From: Atrichornis clamosus
Lineage: Eukaryota; Chordata; Aves; Passeriformes; Menuridae
Reading direction: 5' to 3'
NCBI GenBank assembly: GCA_013400975.1
Contig: WBMZ01005343.1
Location: 1-64,000 of the forward strand
Length of the DNA: 64,000 bases
Numbering within the stretch: position 1 is the first letter of the stretch; each line of letters begins with the position of its first letter. Below are positions 15,154 to 27,837 of this stretch, piece by piece. Position numbers and translations under genes: made by a program. The notes beneath the pieces are model-generated. The model saw only the letters and a list, made by a program, of their open reading frames with translations. It was not told where the DNA came from and made no database searches.

Positions 15154-18100
15154 TTAGATGGATATATTATTCTAATCTTTGCATTGTCACTTCTTCTTAA
15201 TGAACTGAACATCTGCTGTATTCTGAGTATTCTCTAGTCAGTGTGACAAAGTACTCTAACCTGAGAGGGCTCAGATAGGTATCTGAGTGCAGTTTCCTGT
15301 TTTATTCTCAAACTGAAGACTCTGCAGAAGTTTGTATAGGAAATACTCATTTCACTATCCCTTCTATGTCCTTGAAAACACATACAAAAACATATTGTGG
15401 AAGGAAAATAGACATCAGGGAACTGTTTCTTCTCTGCATGGTATTACTGGACAGTTATTTTGTACCTCTGAATAATTTGAATCCTGTCCCTTGAAAATTG
15501 AAGGGTACTCAATGGAAATGCAATACTGCAGAAAACTTTGTGCTTTGTCATTTATTTGAAGATACAATGATTAATCTCTATGTGCTTCTGAAAGAATTAA
15601 AAGCCTAGCTTTGCTGTTCAAACTCAATTTTGAAAAATTTGGAACCATTACTAGAAAACCTGCATTTTGTATTTGCACTTAGCAAAGGCAAGCTGTGTGA
15701 TGTGAAAAATTCAAGCAAAAATTAGCTCCTCCCGTTGAGAGCTGTGGAATGTTGTAAAGCAGAGCTATTTTAAAGAAGATCTCCGTTGCCTGATTTCTTA
15801 GAATCTGAGTGATTAATTAACCAGACTGTTAATTATTCAAACATTTTATCTTTCTTTCCTTCTTCAGTAGCCAAAATCTTTATTAAGTGATTTTGAAATC
15901 ATAACTGAAGTATCAAGCTTCAGCAGGAAAACACGTTTTTGGTGGTAGTGGGACTGGCAACAAATACCTGTGTTAGATCTTAGCACTTGTGTGTAGATCT
16001 TAAGGTGCTTCAGAAAGAACACTTTAAGTCTGTAAACAGGCTGCATTTTACAAATATGGCAACTGGCGCTGTAGTACCTTGTATAGTTTTCTTGGTAACA
16101 ATGGAGAGAGGATTTTTTTCCCCTTCCATCCTGTCACAGTCATGGTTAAGAAGATTGTTTCCATTTTTGGGTTGACCTTCAGAAGAACTAACGGAAGCCT
16201 GTGGAAAAACTTCCTCTGGACCAGAAAAAGAGTTTATATCTCTGAGGGTTGTGTGTGTTAGGCTGCCAGTGGAGTCATAAGTGACCTTCTTGTCATCCTA
16301 AAAGTTTTGATTGATTCTGATTAATTTCTGAAGCTTAAAAGCAAAATGAACAAAGATATTTTACAAATGTTAATTTAAAAAAAAAAAAGTGCTGACCAAA
16401 AGCAGAAGAGGTATTAAAATCCTAAATGTGTGCTTAGAGAAAAGGTAATTCATTTTTCATTTGTGGGAAAACACATGAACAAGAGCAGCATCTTGGTGAA
16501 AGCTTTTTTCTCTTATGCTCTGAAGACTATTATTTTTCCTTTTTATATATATATGGTTAAGACTTATAGTTGTTAAACATATTTTACCTATTCTAAGCAC
16601 ATTTTCATTGTCTGCTAATCCTTGCTCTCAGATTGCCAGCGGAACTTTGACTCTGTGTTACACGTTTGTGTTGATTCAGTGGGGCAGATGTGTTGTGAAA
16701 CTGCTGCCTATGTGATTGAAGAGAGTTAATTGATTATTTTGTGGACTGTGATAATCCGGAATTTTGCTACAAATAGATATTGTTTAGATTAAGAGTCAGA
16801 TAGTTTGAGCTGTTTAGGACAATTCTGACTGATTTTTTCAGTAAAGAATGCAGTTTCTTGAAAATTGAAATTTTTCGGTGAGTGTGGATTTTTCGTTGCT
16901 TAGTTGCTAAACCTTACTCAAGTTCTATACTGACTTGTGATTTCACTGTTGACATGCTAAATGAGAAATCCAAATTATTGTGCCAAATAAGTCAAGGCTG
17001 ACTGAAAGCATTTAAAAAAGTAAAAAGAAAAAAAGAAGCATTTTGAAAGTCCTGTGTACGAAAGAAAAATGTCATAACCTTTGGTTTTGAAATACACATT
17101 CAGAATTAAATCAAGCACTGAGAATAATATGTGATAAATGTCATGCATATTTCTGTGCCCAGTGGAATAGCAATGCAATTTGTAAAGGCAAAGCAGAGAG
17201 TAAATAGTACTTTCTACAAGATTCACAGATCAATTCCTCCTAAAGTAAAAAATTCATTGATTAGCACCTGCTTATTATGTTTCAAGTAGACTAGAGGGAC
17301 TTAAAGTACGGTAATCATGGTCAGAAATCTGGAAGAATTGATTTAAACAAGGTTAAAAGATTAAAGAAACCCCATAAACAGAGCTACAACAAACAGGGTG
17401 ATGGATGAATGAATAGGCAGGGGAGGTCTTTGACATATTTTAAAATAATTCATGATATAATATCCTTGAGGGCCAAAGTTGTGCAAGCCTTTTTTTTTTT
17501 TTTTCAGCTCTATATAACTAGATTGTAGAAAAAAAATACAAATAAACCACAACAGAAAGCAAATATATCTAGTGAATAGCTGTGATACAGATGATTTTTC
17601 AGTTTAGCCTTCTTAATGTTACCAGATATGTCACTGTCTTCAGTATCTTAAAATCTGAATTTTGATACTGCTATGATGCTATTTAATAGTATGTCAATAC
17701 TGTGATGGAAAATAGCATCGCCAAATGAATATTTCAAAATCAACATTAAAGTGCACATTTCATTTTTCTGCTGTTTGAACACAGAAGATAATTAAATAAA
17801 AATTAATACTTTTGCATTTTTCCGACCTGTGAAGCACTGTGTATCAGTGGTAAATACATAGCCCAGATGGTATTTGTCATCCAGAAAACTAATTCTCCAT
17901 TCTGTATCAACAATTCTTGTTTCTTAATTTGTGGGAGAGCTGAAGGTCTTGTTACTACCATACAGGGAAAACTTGCATAAGAAGGCTACAGGATTTGTTG
18001 CTAAGGGACATTTAAGCTTTAGGATGTGGAATGTTCAGCACAAAGGCACAAGAGCAGAGGTTAGCATGAGGAGTACTAGTGTTTTCACTTGAGTAATCCA

Positions 18101-21100
18101 GTCTTTATTTACTTTTCATAAATTTGTTAGAAAAACCCTCAAGGCACCTGATACAAAAGATGAGCAGAAGCTTGTATGTGGCTACAATTTCCTTTTAACA
18201 TGACACAAAGAATTGTACATAGTAAGTAATTATTTTCCTTCTTTTCATTTTACAGAAGAACTCTTAATTTCTCTTAATACAGGTTTTTTTTTTGCGTGGA
18301 CCATTCCTCTGTAGGAATGGGAAAACCCTGCTGTAGATAATAATTTTTTAGAAAGCACATTTTTTACATTTGGACCAAGAATGCAGTGGCTTTCTAAGCC
18401 TTTGGTAAGACAAATCCAGTATGCTGTTTGCATGTATTTTTCACCACAAACAAATGTTTACCAATCTGCTATTAATTTCAATTTGTTGTTCAGAATTCTT
18501 TGATACGTCAATCCACTGCTATCTTTGGAGAATTATGAGTAACTTGAACATGCAAAGAAATGCTTTCCAAGCTCTTGCATGTTTATAGAACTGGAGCTTT
18601 ACTAGATTTACCATTTGCTTATTGTAATCCCTGTAATTTTATTAACATACTAGAAGAAAATCCTCATGTCTTGTTTTCTGAAGCTATTTCTCTTTTCTTG
18701 TTTCATTAAACAAAAATATCTTGCAAGCTTATGTCAGTACTATGACTTGTCATATCTTGCAGAACACCTCATAAATGCAAGAAAGCCAAGCCTCATAGTC
18801 ACTGTATTAAACTGCTTGAATATTTTTAGGCCTGCACATTTGTGTATAATTTATGAATACTTCTGAAAGATAGTCCCGTAGACAGAGCATAATGTACCAC
18901 TTACATGAATAGTGAATTGTGCTTTAGGGAAGGGTGGTACAAATTTGGATGTGATGATACTAAAAATAGTCAGAACAGCATCATAAAGAATATGTATTGA
19001 TTATTTAATTATATTTTTTTGCTGTAAATGTTCTGTCAAAGAGTAAGGAATTAAATACTGAAATTTTTTTGTTATTAAATTCTCATAATACAAGGGGTGT
19101 CAAATATTATGTGTACTTACTATTCAAAATTAAGACTGGTTTTAAATACTTAAAATGGAGACTTGAATAGTCAACTGTCAAATCTATTGTAGACTTCTGT
19201 GATCTGTCTACTATAAAAATTGGAAGGAAGGGGGATAGAGAAAGGGAAGTTTTCCAGTGTTTGTGTGGCATGTAAGGACTACGGATATGAGATTTTTTTC
19301 TCTAATTGTGTCAATTAGTGGTTATTATTTATGCAGTTAAAAACTGGCATAAAGTATTTTTTAAGTTTGTTTGTTTGTTTCCTCTAAGATTACTGCCGTG
19401 GGAGTTTTGGGGTTCTTTTTTTAAAAATAGATTTCTTGGGGGTGGAGGTAAATGTGTAATAAAGGAGACTTATATTGTATATTCCTACATTTTTCGGACA
19501 AGTGAGCTATGTCATGAATTTTGAAGTTTTCAGACCAAATATTCTGGCAGCCTCCTTACAGAAAACAGTAGTGATCCTAGTGTAAATTCTTGCAATGCAA
19601 CTGTTCTTGGATACCTAAGAGCACTTTATATCTAACTGCATGACAGTTAAAGCTCTCTTAGATGGAAAAGTGCAAGAATAAATCTGGTCTAATGCACAGA
19701 GTGATGTTCTCACCTCCCAGATAGGATACAGCAATATACTTGTGTGCACTGTTTACACGGGAGGTATAATGAACAATAATCCTAATAAAGAATAATTGGG
19801 AGAACTTTTCTTAAATAGGACAAGGTGAAGAACCTCGGCCAGTGAGTGCCATCCTGCAATTTGGCAAAATATATTAACATGCGGCTTCTGTTGTTCTTTC
19901 TTGTAACTAGCATGACATGAAGTATTTAAACAGCAGTAGTAGTTTTATTGTGTTTTGAAACAGACATATTTTACTTAAACTTTAATTAGGAAGAGCTTTC
20001 AGATTCCTAAGAGAATTTAGAGTCATCTACCAAAAGAAGTGGTAACTTAGTGGGCTAGAGCACTCTACCAAGTTTTGGCCAGCAATGGAGTATTGAATCT
20101 GAGCTTTCTAATAGCCAGTAATATAGCTAGCATTTGGCAAAATTTGAAATCTCATTTGGTTTTATATAGTAGGACAATTGTTATATTTGGATGTGGAAAC
20201 ACTGTAAAAATTAATCTTTGTGTGTAATTTAGAAAAAATTAAAATCTCCCTAATAAACAGCAGATGTTTTGTCATCCATTGTGGGATATATTTTTTTAGC
20301 TACTCAAAATATCAAACCTTAAAAGGATAGGATGATGAATTACTTTCAAGCTGTACTCTATAAAGTATGAATGAAGGGTCTGTTTCAACTTTAACCTCAC
20401 TTCTGTATAAAAGTAAACTGTTCATCAAGCTCTCATTTTGCCTTCAAAGTGATTGTATGAGCTTAGAGGGACCACCTGCCCCAAGGTCGCAAGGCAGTAT
20501 TTTTGCTTACTAGAATTCACAGTAGTGCATCCCTCTCCCCTCTTCCTCATCCTCCAGCACCCATTCACTGTGGCTGCCACACAGTTGTTCCTGTCAATAG
20601 GCAGGATAAACCAGGAATCTTTTGGGATGACTGGCTTTCATTCTGATTGAATGTTGTTCCTCTTGGATTCTTTTCTTTTCGTGATGTCTCTCCTCACAAG
20701 CCAGAATATAGGAATACCTTGTGCCAGCAAATGCAAATGGATTCCACTTTTGCATTCTGCAGTTTGATGTTATGCAAATCTTTCTTTGTGGGTGGGAACC
20801 TTGCCATTTCTTCTTTTCTTCCAGTGTGGAATTTCAGCTTTGCTTTCTGCTATGGTCATATGCTGTACTGGCATTAGTTGCTTACATGGTGTTGAAGAAA
20901 ACAGGCTCTTCACAAAGGGTCAGATCATTAGGGTCCCTTAACCTGTCTGTTTGGATCAGGAACTCTTCTATTAAGTTCCTTTTTCCTCTATTGGATCCAG
21001 GCTTATTAAAATATATGAGTTCTCTCCCTTTTACTCAAAAGAGTTTTCTGCCCCTACCCCTAGGGAGAATTACAAATTTCATTGGTCTTGTGTATTTATG

Positions 21101-21889
21101 CAGTAATTAAGCTGCATTTTTATTATTGAGTTATGCAGCAATCTTTTTTTTTCAGCCTTCCTCTTGAGTGATACTGCTCAAAAAACAATATGCTCTGTGG
21201 ATTTATATACTTTGTCTAATCTTACAAGCTGGCTGCAGTGACATTTAAAAATCACTAAGTATGCTATGAATTAGTGGCCTGAAAAAAATGACACTAGAAA
21301 ATGTCATAAAGCATCAGGGAAAATGTAAATATTTAAGGTGACTAGCTTAAACTTAATGAAAAGTTTAAGCTTAACCTATAGGGAAATCAGTAACTTTAAC
21401 CTTAAATATAATTTTAGTGTTTATTCAGTAAAAAAATGAATAATGGAGGAGATGGGATTGGTACTTATGAATAACCAGGCTACTGTAGTTGAGTGAAATT
21501 TTAAATATACTATTTTTGTTCAATGCATTTTGTTTTAATATTTTGCATTTTTGTAGCATTCTAAGAGTTATAGTAATGAAGTAATCAAAAAAATTGCATA
21601 TGAAAAATATTGATGCATTTAAGAAAATACGGGGAAAAACAGAAAACAGATAATCTGCTTGATGCTAGTTACACAATTTCCTATATGAAAACGTTGTCTA
21701 TTGTCTCCTTATATACCATGCAGATGTCAAATGTGCATTGAGTTGAAGGACCACTTAGCTACAGATTAAAAATAAATTTGTGAATTACCTCCTTTTTCTC
21801 CTTAATTTTCTGCAGAAGGATTGCCATTTAAGAGAACGGTAGAGCTCTACAAGTGAAAAAATAAAAACCCAACTAGCTATTTCCTTTAA

Positions 21890-22735
21890 TTTAGGGTTGG
21901 TTCTACTGAAGTAGACCCAAGCTCCATCTGGAGACACCTGAGCTAAAGCACCTGAACATTCTATATTATATGATACTTTCCCAAATACTTTCTACACCTA
22001 CTACAGTTTTTGTCTGAGGAACTTGCTGATCCAGATGTGCAATCTTTGTCTTTAGAAGTAGTTATCCTATATCCTTCCTTGCATGTTGTGCTGTCTGCAG
22101 CATTTGATGGCATGGAGTCCCACAATCTACCTTCAAGTTATAAAGATTTGCCACTTTTTATTTGTTTTGAGTGTGTTACCTGCTGAGTTCATTTGCTGCC
22201 TTTAGGTCTTCTGTGAGACAAGACAACGAGCAGTTAGTCCCCATCTGCCCTTTTTATGCCTTTCATGTTTTTAGGTCTCTGTCATGTTCCCTTTGTTCCC
22301 TTCCTTTGGCTTAAGCTACTAAATTGCTTCTCATGCAGAATCTGTTCTGTGCCTTTTCTAATGTTGTTATATTTTTTGAGATTGGGCTTGGGAAGCCAAG
22401 ACTCTGCAGAGTAATCAAGGTGTAATGATAGTGTACATGGTAGTGGTGTAATGATGTTCTCTGTGTTCTTTACTCCTGCCTTTTTAAGAATTCCAAAGAG
22501 TTTGCTTTTTTTGCACTCTGCACAGCACTGAGATTCTGATTTGGAATGGTGTTGGTCAGCTCCAAACTTTCTTTGAGAATTGCTGCAGTTTGTATTTTTG
22601 GAATTGTGTTTCATTTGCCATTTTAAAATCTACTTTCTCAATCTTATGGAGTTCTTATGTCATTCTTCACAGCATGCCATCATTTGCACTAACACAAAAA
22701 GCTTGGTATCATCAGCAAACTTCATTACTTCATTT
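21890..22735 (-). mobile_element. Old, diverged CR1/L3-like LINE relic (3' part of ORF2 and tail)
   Basis: On the minus strand 22725 to 22687 translates as MKFADDTKLFVLV, the reverse-transcriptase FADD catalytic motif typical of CR1-clade LINEs. Downstream in the element (lower coordinates) comes text resembling the conserved CR1/L3 3' region, such as an 'aacatgacagagacctaaaa'-like stretch. The frame is broken many times. Boundaries are approximate. Confidence 0.65.
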
Positions 22736-23771
22736 TTTTTCATCTTTTTTTTCTCTTCTGTTTTAGTTGAGGCAAGATATTAAACAGATGTAACCCCAGA
22801 GAATTGCAATGGTTGTTTCTTTTAATGTGAAAATTGACAATTTACTCTTTTCTTCCTCCTTTAAGGCAATAACTTATTCATACAAGGCCTCCTCTTTTTG
22901 CTGTGCTGCTCTGAAGTCTTGGGTGGGACAGGGAGTGGGATGTCAGTGAGAGCTTTTGGAAATGCATGTAAGTTACATGAACTAGATCCTGCTTATATGC
23001 ATATCATCTTGCTTCTTTCAAGAAACTGTCTTACATCATGCAGCAGAACTTCACATTCCGTGTTGACTCTTCCCCTAAATACTGTGTTTATTGACATAGC
23101 CATTAAATTTCTTATAGTTTCTGCTTAATTTGTCCATCAAACACATTGAGTTGGTATTGCATTGTCTTCCCCAGTCTCCCTTTCACTGTTCCCAGTATTC
23201 TTGTGCTGTCATTTAGCTTTTTAAAGCTTTAAAGCCTTCGTTTCTTCTGTCTTATTTCTTAATCTCCTGGAGTTGATGCAGAAGGAAGTGCACTACTGTG
23301 TGTTTTCCTGAACCTCTTTCAGAACAGTTTTATTTGTTTGGTTTTCTTGACTCTTGTTAACCTCTGCTTTAACTTTTAATTAAAAGACTTGGTATGTGGA
23401 AGATTTTCTTGTTGTTGTTTGTGGTTTGGGTTTTTTTCTTTTAATTTTTGAACTCTTGTGGGTTTTGGCATTTGTTGGCTTCATCCTGCTCCTCGTTTGA
23501 AAAATTTGTGTCTGTCTTAGATTTTAATAGTCTGCAGATCTTCTGTATTAAATTAGTTCTGTTCTTCCTGAACAGGCACTCTTTGTTCCAGAACTAGCAC
23601 TACTTTTCAACGATCTTTCCTTCTCACTCCTTTATGTGTGACACAAATTTTGAAGACATCATTTAGCTTTGATCAGATAACCCTGCTGTTTGGTCAGATT
23701 CACATGTTTTTATTTTAAAATGTGACTAGTAGTACCATGTAGTTGTGCCAAGGAATTAATTTAGAACATCC
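22736..23771 (+). other. AVEN: AVEN intron: T-rich, no feature recognised
   Basis: T-rich noncoding sequence between two CR1 remnants. It may include further decayed LINE sequence, but nothing is recognisable by eye. Confidence 0.5.
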
Positions 23772-23870
23772 TATGGAGACAGGCTGAGATAGTTGGGGGT
23801 TTTCAGCCTGGGGAAAAGAAGGCTCTGAGAAAACCTTATAACACCTTCCAATACCTAAAGGGGGCTAAAA
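23772..23870 (+). mobile_element. Short CR1 LINE fragment
   Basis: About 100 bp resembling the CR1 3' region: gagacaggctgagatagttg, then a 'cagcctggggaaaagaaggc' phrase and 'ctgagaaaaccttataacac'. This is the same module as in the better preserved copy at 32460-32580, in the sense orientation. Confidence 0.7.
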
Positions 23871-26331
23871 GAGAGATTATGATTTAAAAAGTGGACTTAG
23901 AGTATTATATTTGGATTTGCAGCACTTGTTTACAGTCACGGCAGTCTTAGAAGGATCATGCTGCATTCCTTGTTATGTTATTCTCTCTTCCAATGTGAAA
24001 TTTCATCTCTAAGACTACAGAGTATTTTTCCTGTCTTCGTAATGTTTTATGTGATTGAGAGAGTTTTGAATTAACAAAATCATTCCACTGATATGTCATT
24101 TTTTCTACTGAAAACTGTTTTTCTTCAATTTTTTCAATTTTTAGATTTACAGTTTCATAAACCGGAAAATATTTATTATAGATTACAGGCAGGATGTGTT
24201 TGATTCTGCTATTCAATGAATAATTGTATGAAAAGATAACTGAATGAAACTATGAAAGGTACATACTATTTAAATAAATTGATTTAGCTTTAAAGTATAT
24301 TCCAGTGATAGGAAAGCATGGTGGTTTAGGTCTTCTGCTTTCATAATAATTTTACATTTTAAACAATAAAGAATATTAAGGCTTATTATGACTGTTACCA
24401 GAGGTCATGTGTGAGGTTTACTCATATGCATTATTTTCCGCTACTCTGTGTTTGAATGCCAAGCGATACTTGTAAGTAACATAAAAATTATTCATGTGAA
24501 GAAGTATTTTTTTTATGTTGGAAGGAATTCAGAGTCATTGCAAGACATTTGATTAGTATTCATGGCATAAAAGGAGGTTATTTTCAGGGTAAAGGAATTT
24601 GCAAAAAGATAATTGGTTAGACCAACATTCTCATTAGCCGAATTTGCATTAAATATGCTACTGTGAATTGTAGTTATGCTTTTCTGTTTGAAAGGCATGT
24701 TTTGTTAACTTATTTAAAGAGCCTAATTAAACTACAGTTTAAGTCATACCCTTTAATTCAGCAATAAAATATGAAACTGAGGATCTGTGATTACTAACTT
24801 TGTGAGTGTGGAGAATCATAAACCAGTTTGTGATCCCAGTGGATATTCCTTATGAAGTATTGATTTAGCTAGTTTACATCTGACCATTCTCAAATACTGA
24901 AAGCATTTGATTAATCCCTTAGTTTAATGTTACTCCTTTATAAGAGTAGAGGAAATGATTTCTCCTGTGATGCAGCATGAGTAATAACTAGAGCAGTCTT
25001 GGTCATATTGGAAGCAAGTACTTATGCCTTTTTTCTAATAGTAGGAAGATTTTTAGGATAATTTTGTTTAATTATTTTTTGGTAGGACTTCTTTGCATAT
25101 GTAACTAAATAGAACCTTTAAAATACGAGCTGTTAGAAAACATAAATTAATTTGCACATTCTTGTACCCATTTTAAAATCAGGAGACTGTATTTTTATTT
25201 CTTTGGTTTTCAGCATTAGTTATTACATATTAGCAGTATTCTAGATATTTTGAAACAGAGGGCTTTATTTCCTCTTGTTCTGTGTGCAATGAAGAGGGAG
25301 GTACCTTTATCCTGTGAGTGTTCATGATAAGTGTTTACATCTGCAGACAGATGCATAAAGATATAGGGTCTTATTTTTCCACACTGCTGAGCATACCTAG
25401 CCATCGTGGAATCTGGTGTTTGTATTGCATGAACTGAATGTTGGTAAAATTAGCCACCTTACTGGATATCTAAATGCTTCTTTCAGTGCTTAATTTTAAT
25501 TATTTACACTTGTACTGTTTGACAGTGGCTGTTTACAAAATAGTAATCTCTGGAGACACTGAATGTAAACCAAAACATAGCTGATCAGGCAAGGTTGTCT
25601 GTCAGCACGGTAATGCTGAGCCATGTTTGATAAAACTCATGAAAACACAGAAATGCATATTCAAGCTGGACGTGGTAAAGGTCTTAAATGTCTATACAAA
25701 TATTCAGCTGAGAAGGTAACTTTCTTGCTGTAATGGTTCTGAAAATTACGATGGTGAACATACCAGGTACACAGTGTGACTAGTATACGAGTACATTTGC
25801 ATAACAATGACCGTACTTATATTGCAATGAAGCAGAAATGCACTTCAGATAGTAGAAAAAAATTAAATAAAATCCACAGCCAATAAATTTTAAATTCCAT
25901 CTGAAAGATGGTTAGGCCTCCCTTTCCTTTATATTTGGCAAAGAAATATGCCAATTAATATGCCATTTTGCTGCTTATTCATTTTGTTTGCAAAACAGAA
26001 GCTGACTGATGCTTGCACTATCGAGTAAAATTGCTGAAAGGCTGAACTCTCCTACATTTTGGGACAGGAAGACAATGGAAAAGAAGCCAATTTTGGGAAA
26101 GCAAATTATATGTTCAGATTTTATCTGTGGGGTTAAGGGCATGATTCAGGAATTGTCAAATGTATGAATGGCAGTTAGGATGTTGAGAGCCAAATGGAAG
26201 CTAGATGCTCAGTTGTTGGTAAAGCTGTTGGAAACTTCCTCTAGTGCATTCATTCTCTCTTAGAGGTGAGGAAAGATTGAGCTGCTGCTTTTCAACCAAC
26301 TTCTGGAATAAATCACAGTGACTTGCAGGTG
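23871..26331 (+). other. AVEN: AVEN intron: no feature recognised
   Basis: AT-rich noncoding sequence. No exon, repeat family or RNA gene was recognised. Confidence 0.6.
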
Positions 26332-26750
26332 ATCACAGAATGGGTCGGGTTGGAAGGTACCACAGAGGGTCATCTGGTCCAACCTCCCTGCTCAAGCAGG
26401 GTCATCCTAGAGCACGTTGCACAGGATTGTGTCCAGGTGGTTCTTGAATCTCTCCAGTGAGGGAGACTCCACCACCTCTCTGGGCAACTTGTTCCAGATC
26501 TCAGTCACTCGCACAGGAAGGAAGTTCTTCCTCATGTTTTTGGTGAACTGTGCATCAGTTTCTGCCCATTGCCTCTTATCCTATTGCTTGGCACCAAGAA
26601 GAGCCTCTTGACACCCTCCCTTTAGATACTTACAGAGATTAATGAGGTCTCCTCTCACTTGTCTCTTCCCGAGGCTGAACAGGCCCTGCTTCCTCAGTCT
26701 TCCATTGAAAAGAGATTCTCCAGACTCTTGACCAACTTAGTAGCTTTGCA
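26332..26750 (-). mobile_element. CR1 LINE, 3'-terminal fragment
   Basis: Plus-strand text atcacagaatgggtcgggtt onwards, with 'catctggtccaacctccctg', 'gaggaaggaagttcttcctc'-like and 'aggctgaacaggccctgctt' phrases, is the reverse complement of the typical avian CR1 3' end. It is 5'-truncated, as most CR1 copies are, and sits about 1 kb upstream of the first visible AVEN exon. Confidence 0.92.
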
Positions 26751-27766
26751 ATTCTCGGGATCAAATTTCATCTCCTTCACGTAATAATTCAATGGGTTTT
26801 TTTCCTCACAGAACTCCTGAAACAGCTATTTAAACTAAAAACTATTTAAACAGCTTCAAACTGCAGTCTAAGAAGCAACATCTTTGCTTTCTGGTACTCT
26901 AGACCTTTGGTCATCATCTTGCAACCCTAGTCTTACATGTTTCCTGTGTCACAGACCTTACTGACTTTTTTGAGTTACTGGAATTCTCGTATGTTTTTTC
27001 CAGTAAATAAATTTATAGGACTGTCTTTTGCCACACAGCATGGTACTGGAATAAAAACGTCACATTTCAAACAAAATGATAATTCAACATCCCTTATGAT
27101 AAGAGAAAGTTTCTGCTGGCTTGAAGGAATGTGGTGGGTTAGAAGATCTTCTAATTGAGGCTATGTATTTACCATAATTAGTTCTATTTAAGGGTTTCGT
27201 TTAATTCAATCCTTCTTGCATATGAATTGAAGTTTGGGGTTTGGTGCCTTTTTTTAATGATGTGCTGGAAGAGGAACTAGTTCAAGGAAGAGAGAGAATA
27301 TAGCTACCAGACAACATGAAGTCTTTATTTGGCTTGTACAAAGTGATTCCTTAAAATATTTATAATCTATTTTAAGAAATATTTGCATGTTGATAAGAGA
27401 AAGTCTATCTACAGAACTTTCAAAGCTGTTCATAAGAAATTCACTCTGTCAATACTGTGTGTATTCCTAGTATGTTGTCCATATTGGACTTCTGAATGAA
27501 AGTCTTGCATATTGATATGACACCTAGCACCTTACCATTCAGTTTTGTATTTGTTGACTGTTTTGCAAATAAGTGATTAAAAGTTCTATAGAAGTTTGAC
27601 ATAAACAAGTTTAATATTTTGAATACAAGCAGAATTAATACTAAATGAAAATTTGTTGAAGACGTGAGATTTATTTATTGAATTTACTTCTTTAGGGTTG
27701 GGAACCTCAGAGAAAACCTGTTACTCTTTCTAAAAATAAATATTTTTTAAAATTTATTTTCTTTAG
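26751..27766 (+). other. AVEN: AVEN intron end with acceptor
   Basis: Noncoding sequence ending in a long T-rich tract and the acceptor ctttag at 27761-27766. Confidence 0.7.
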
Positions 27767-27837
27767 GAGATTCCTTTACACAGTTTCGATTTGCTGATGA
27801 GAAAGAATGGGAGAAAGAAAGCATATGCCATAAGCAG
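27767..27837 (+). CDS. AVEN: AVEN coding exon (first visible)
   Basis: 71 nt between acceptor ctttag and donor gtaaca. It begins with two bases that complete a Gly codon, then encodes DSFTQFRFADEKEW followed by a variable EKESICHKQ tail. This corresponds to the conserved GDSFSQFRF block of AVEN. It ends in phase 0. Confidence 0.95.

Larger units (their letters stand above)
1..21889 (+). other. AVEN: AVEN large intron, 5' part: no gene recognised
   Basis: AT-rich noncoding sequence with frequent stops in all frames. I looked for earlier AVEN exons, CHRM5 (near AVEN in mammals) and repeats, and recognised none. It holds a TA/TG microsatellite near 15120, poly-T runs, and one slightly GC-richer island at about 13776-13930. 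Open frames up to 123 codons (for example 12090-12461) show no recognisable protein features. Confidence 0.7.

Noticed and set aside
1..27766. CHRM5 coding exon expected near AVEN
   Set aside because: A single-exon receptor of over 500 codons would be obvious as an open frame; none is present, so it must lie beyond position 1 if it is linked in this species.
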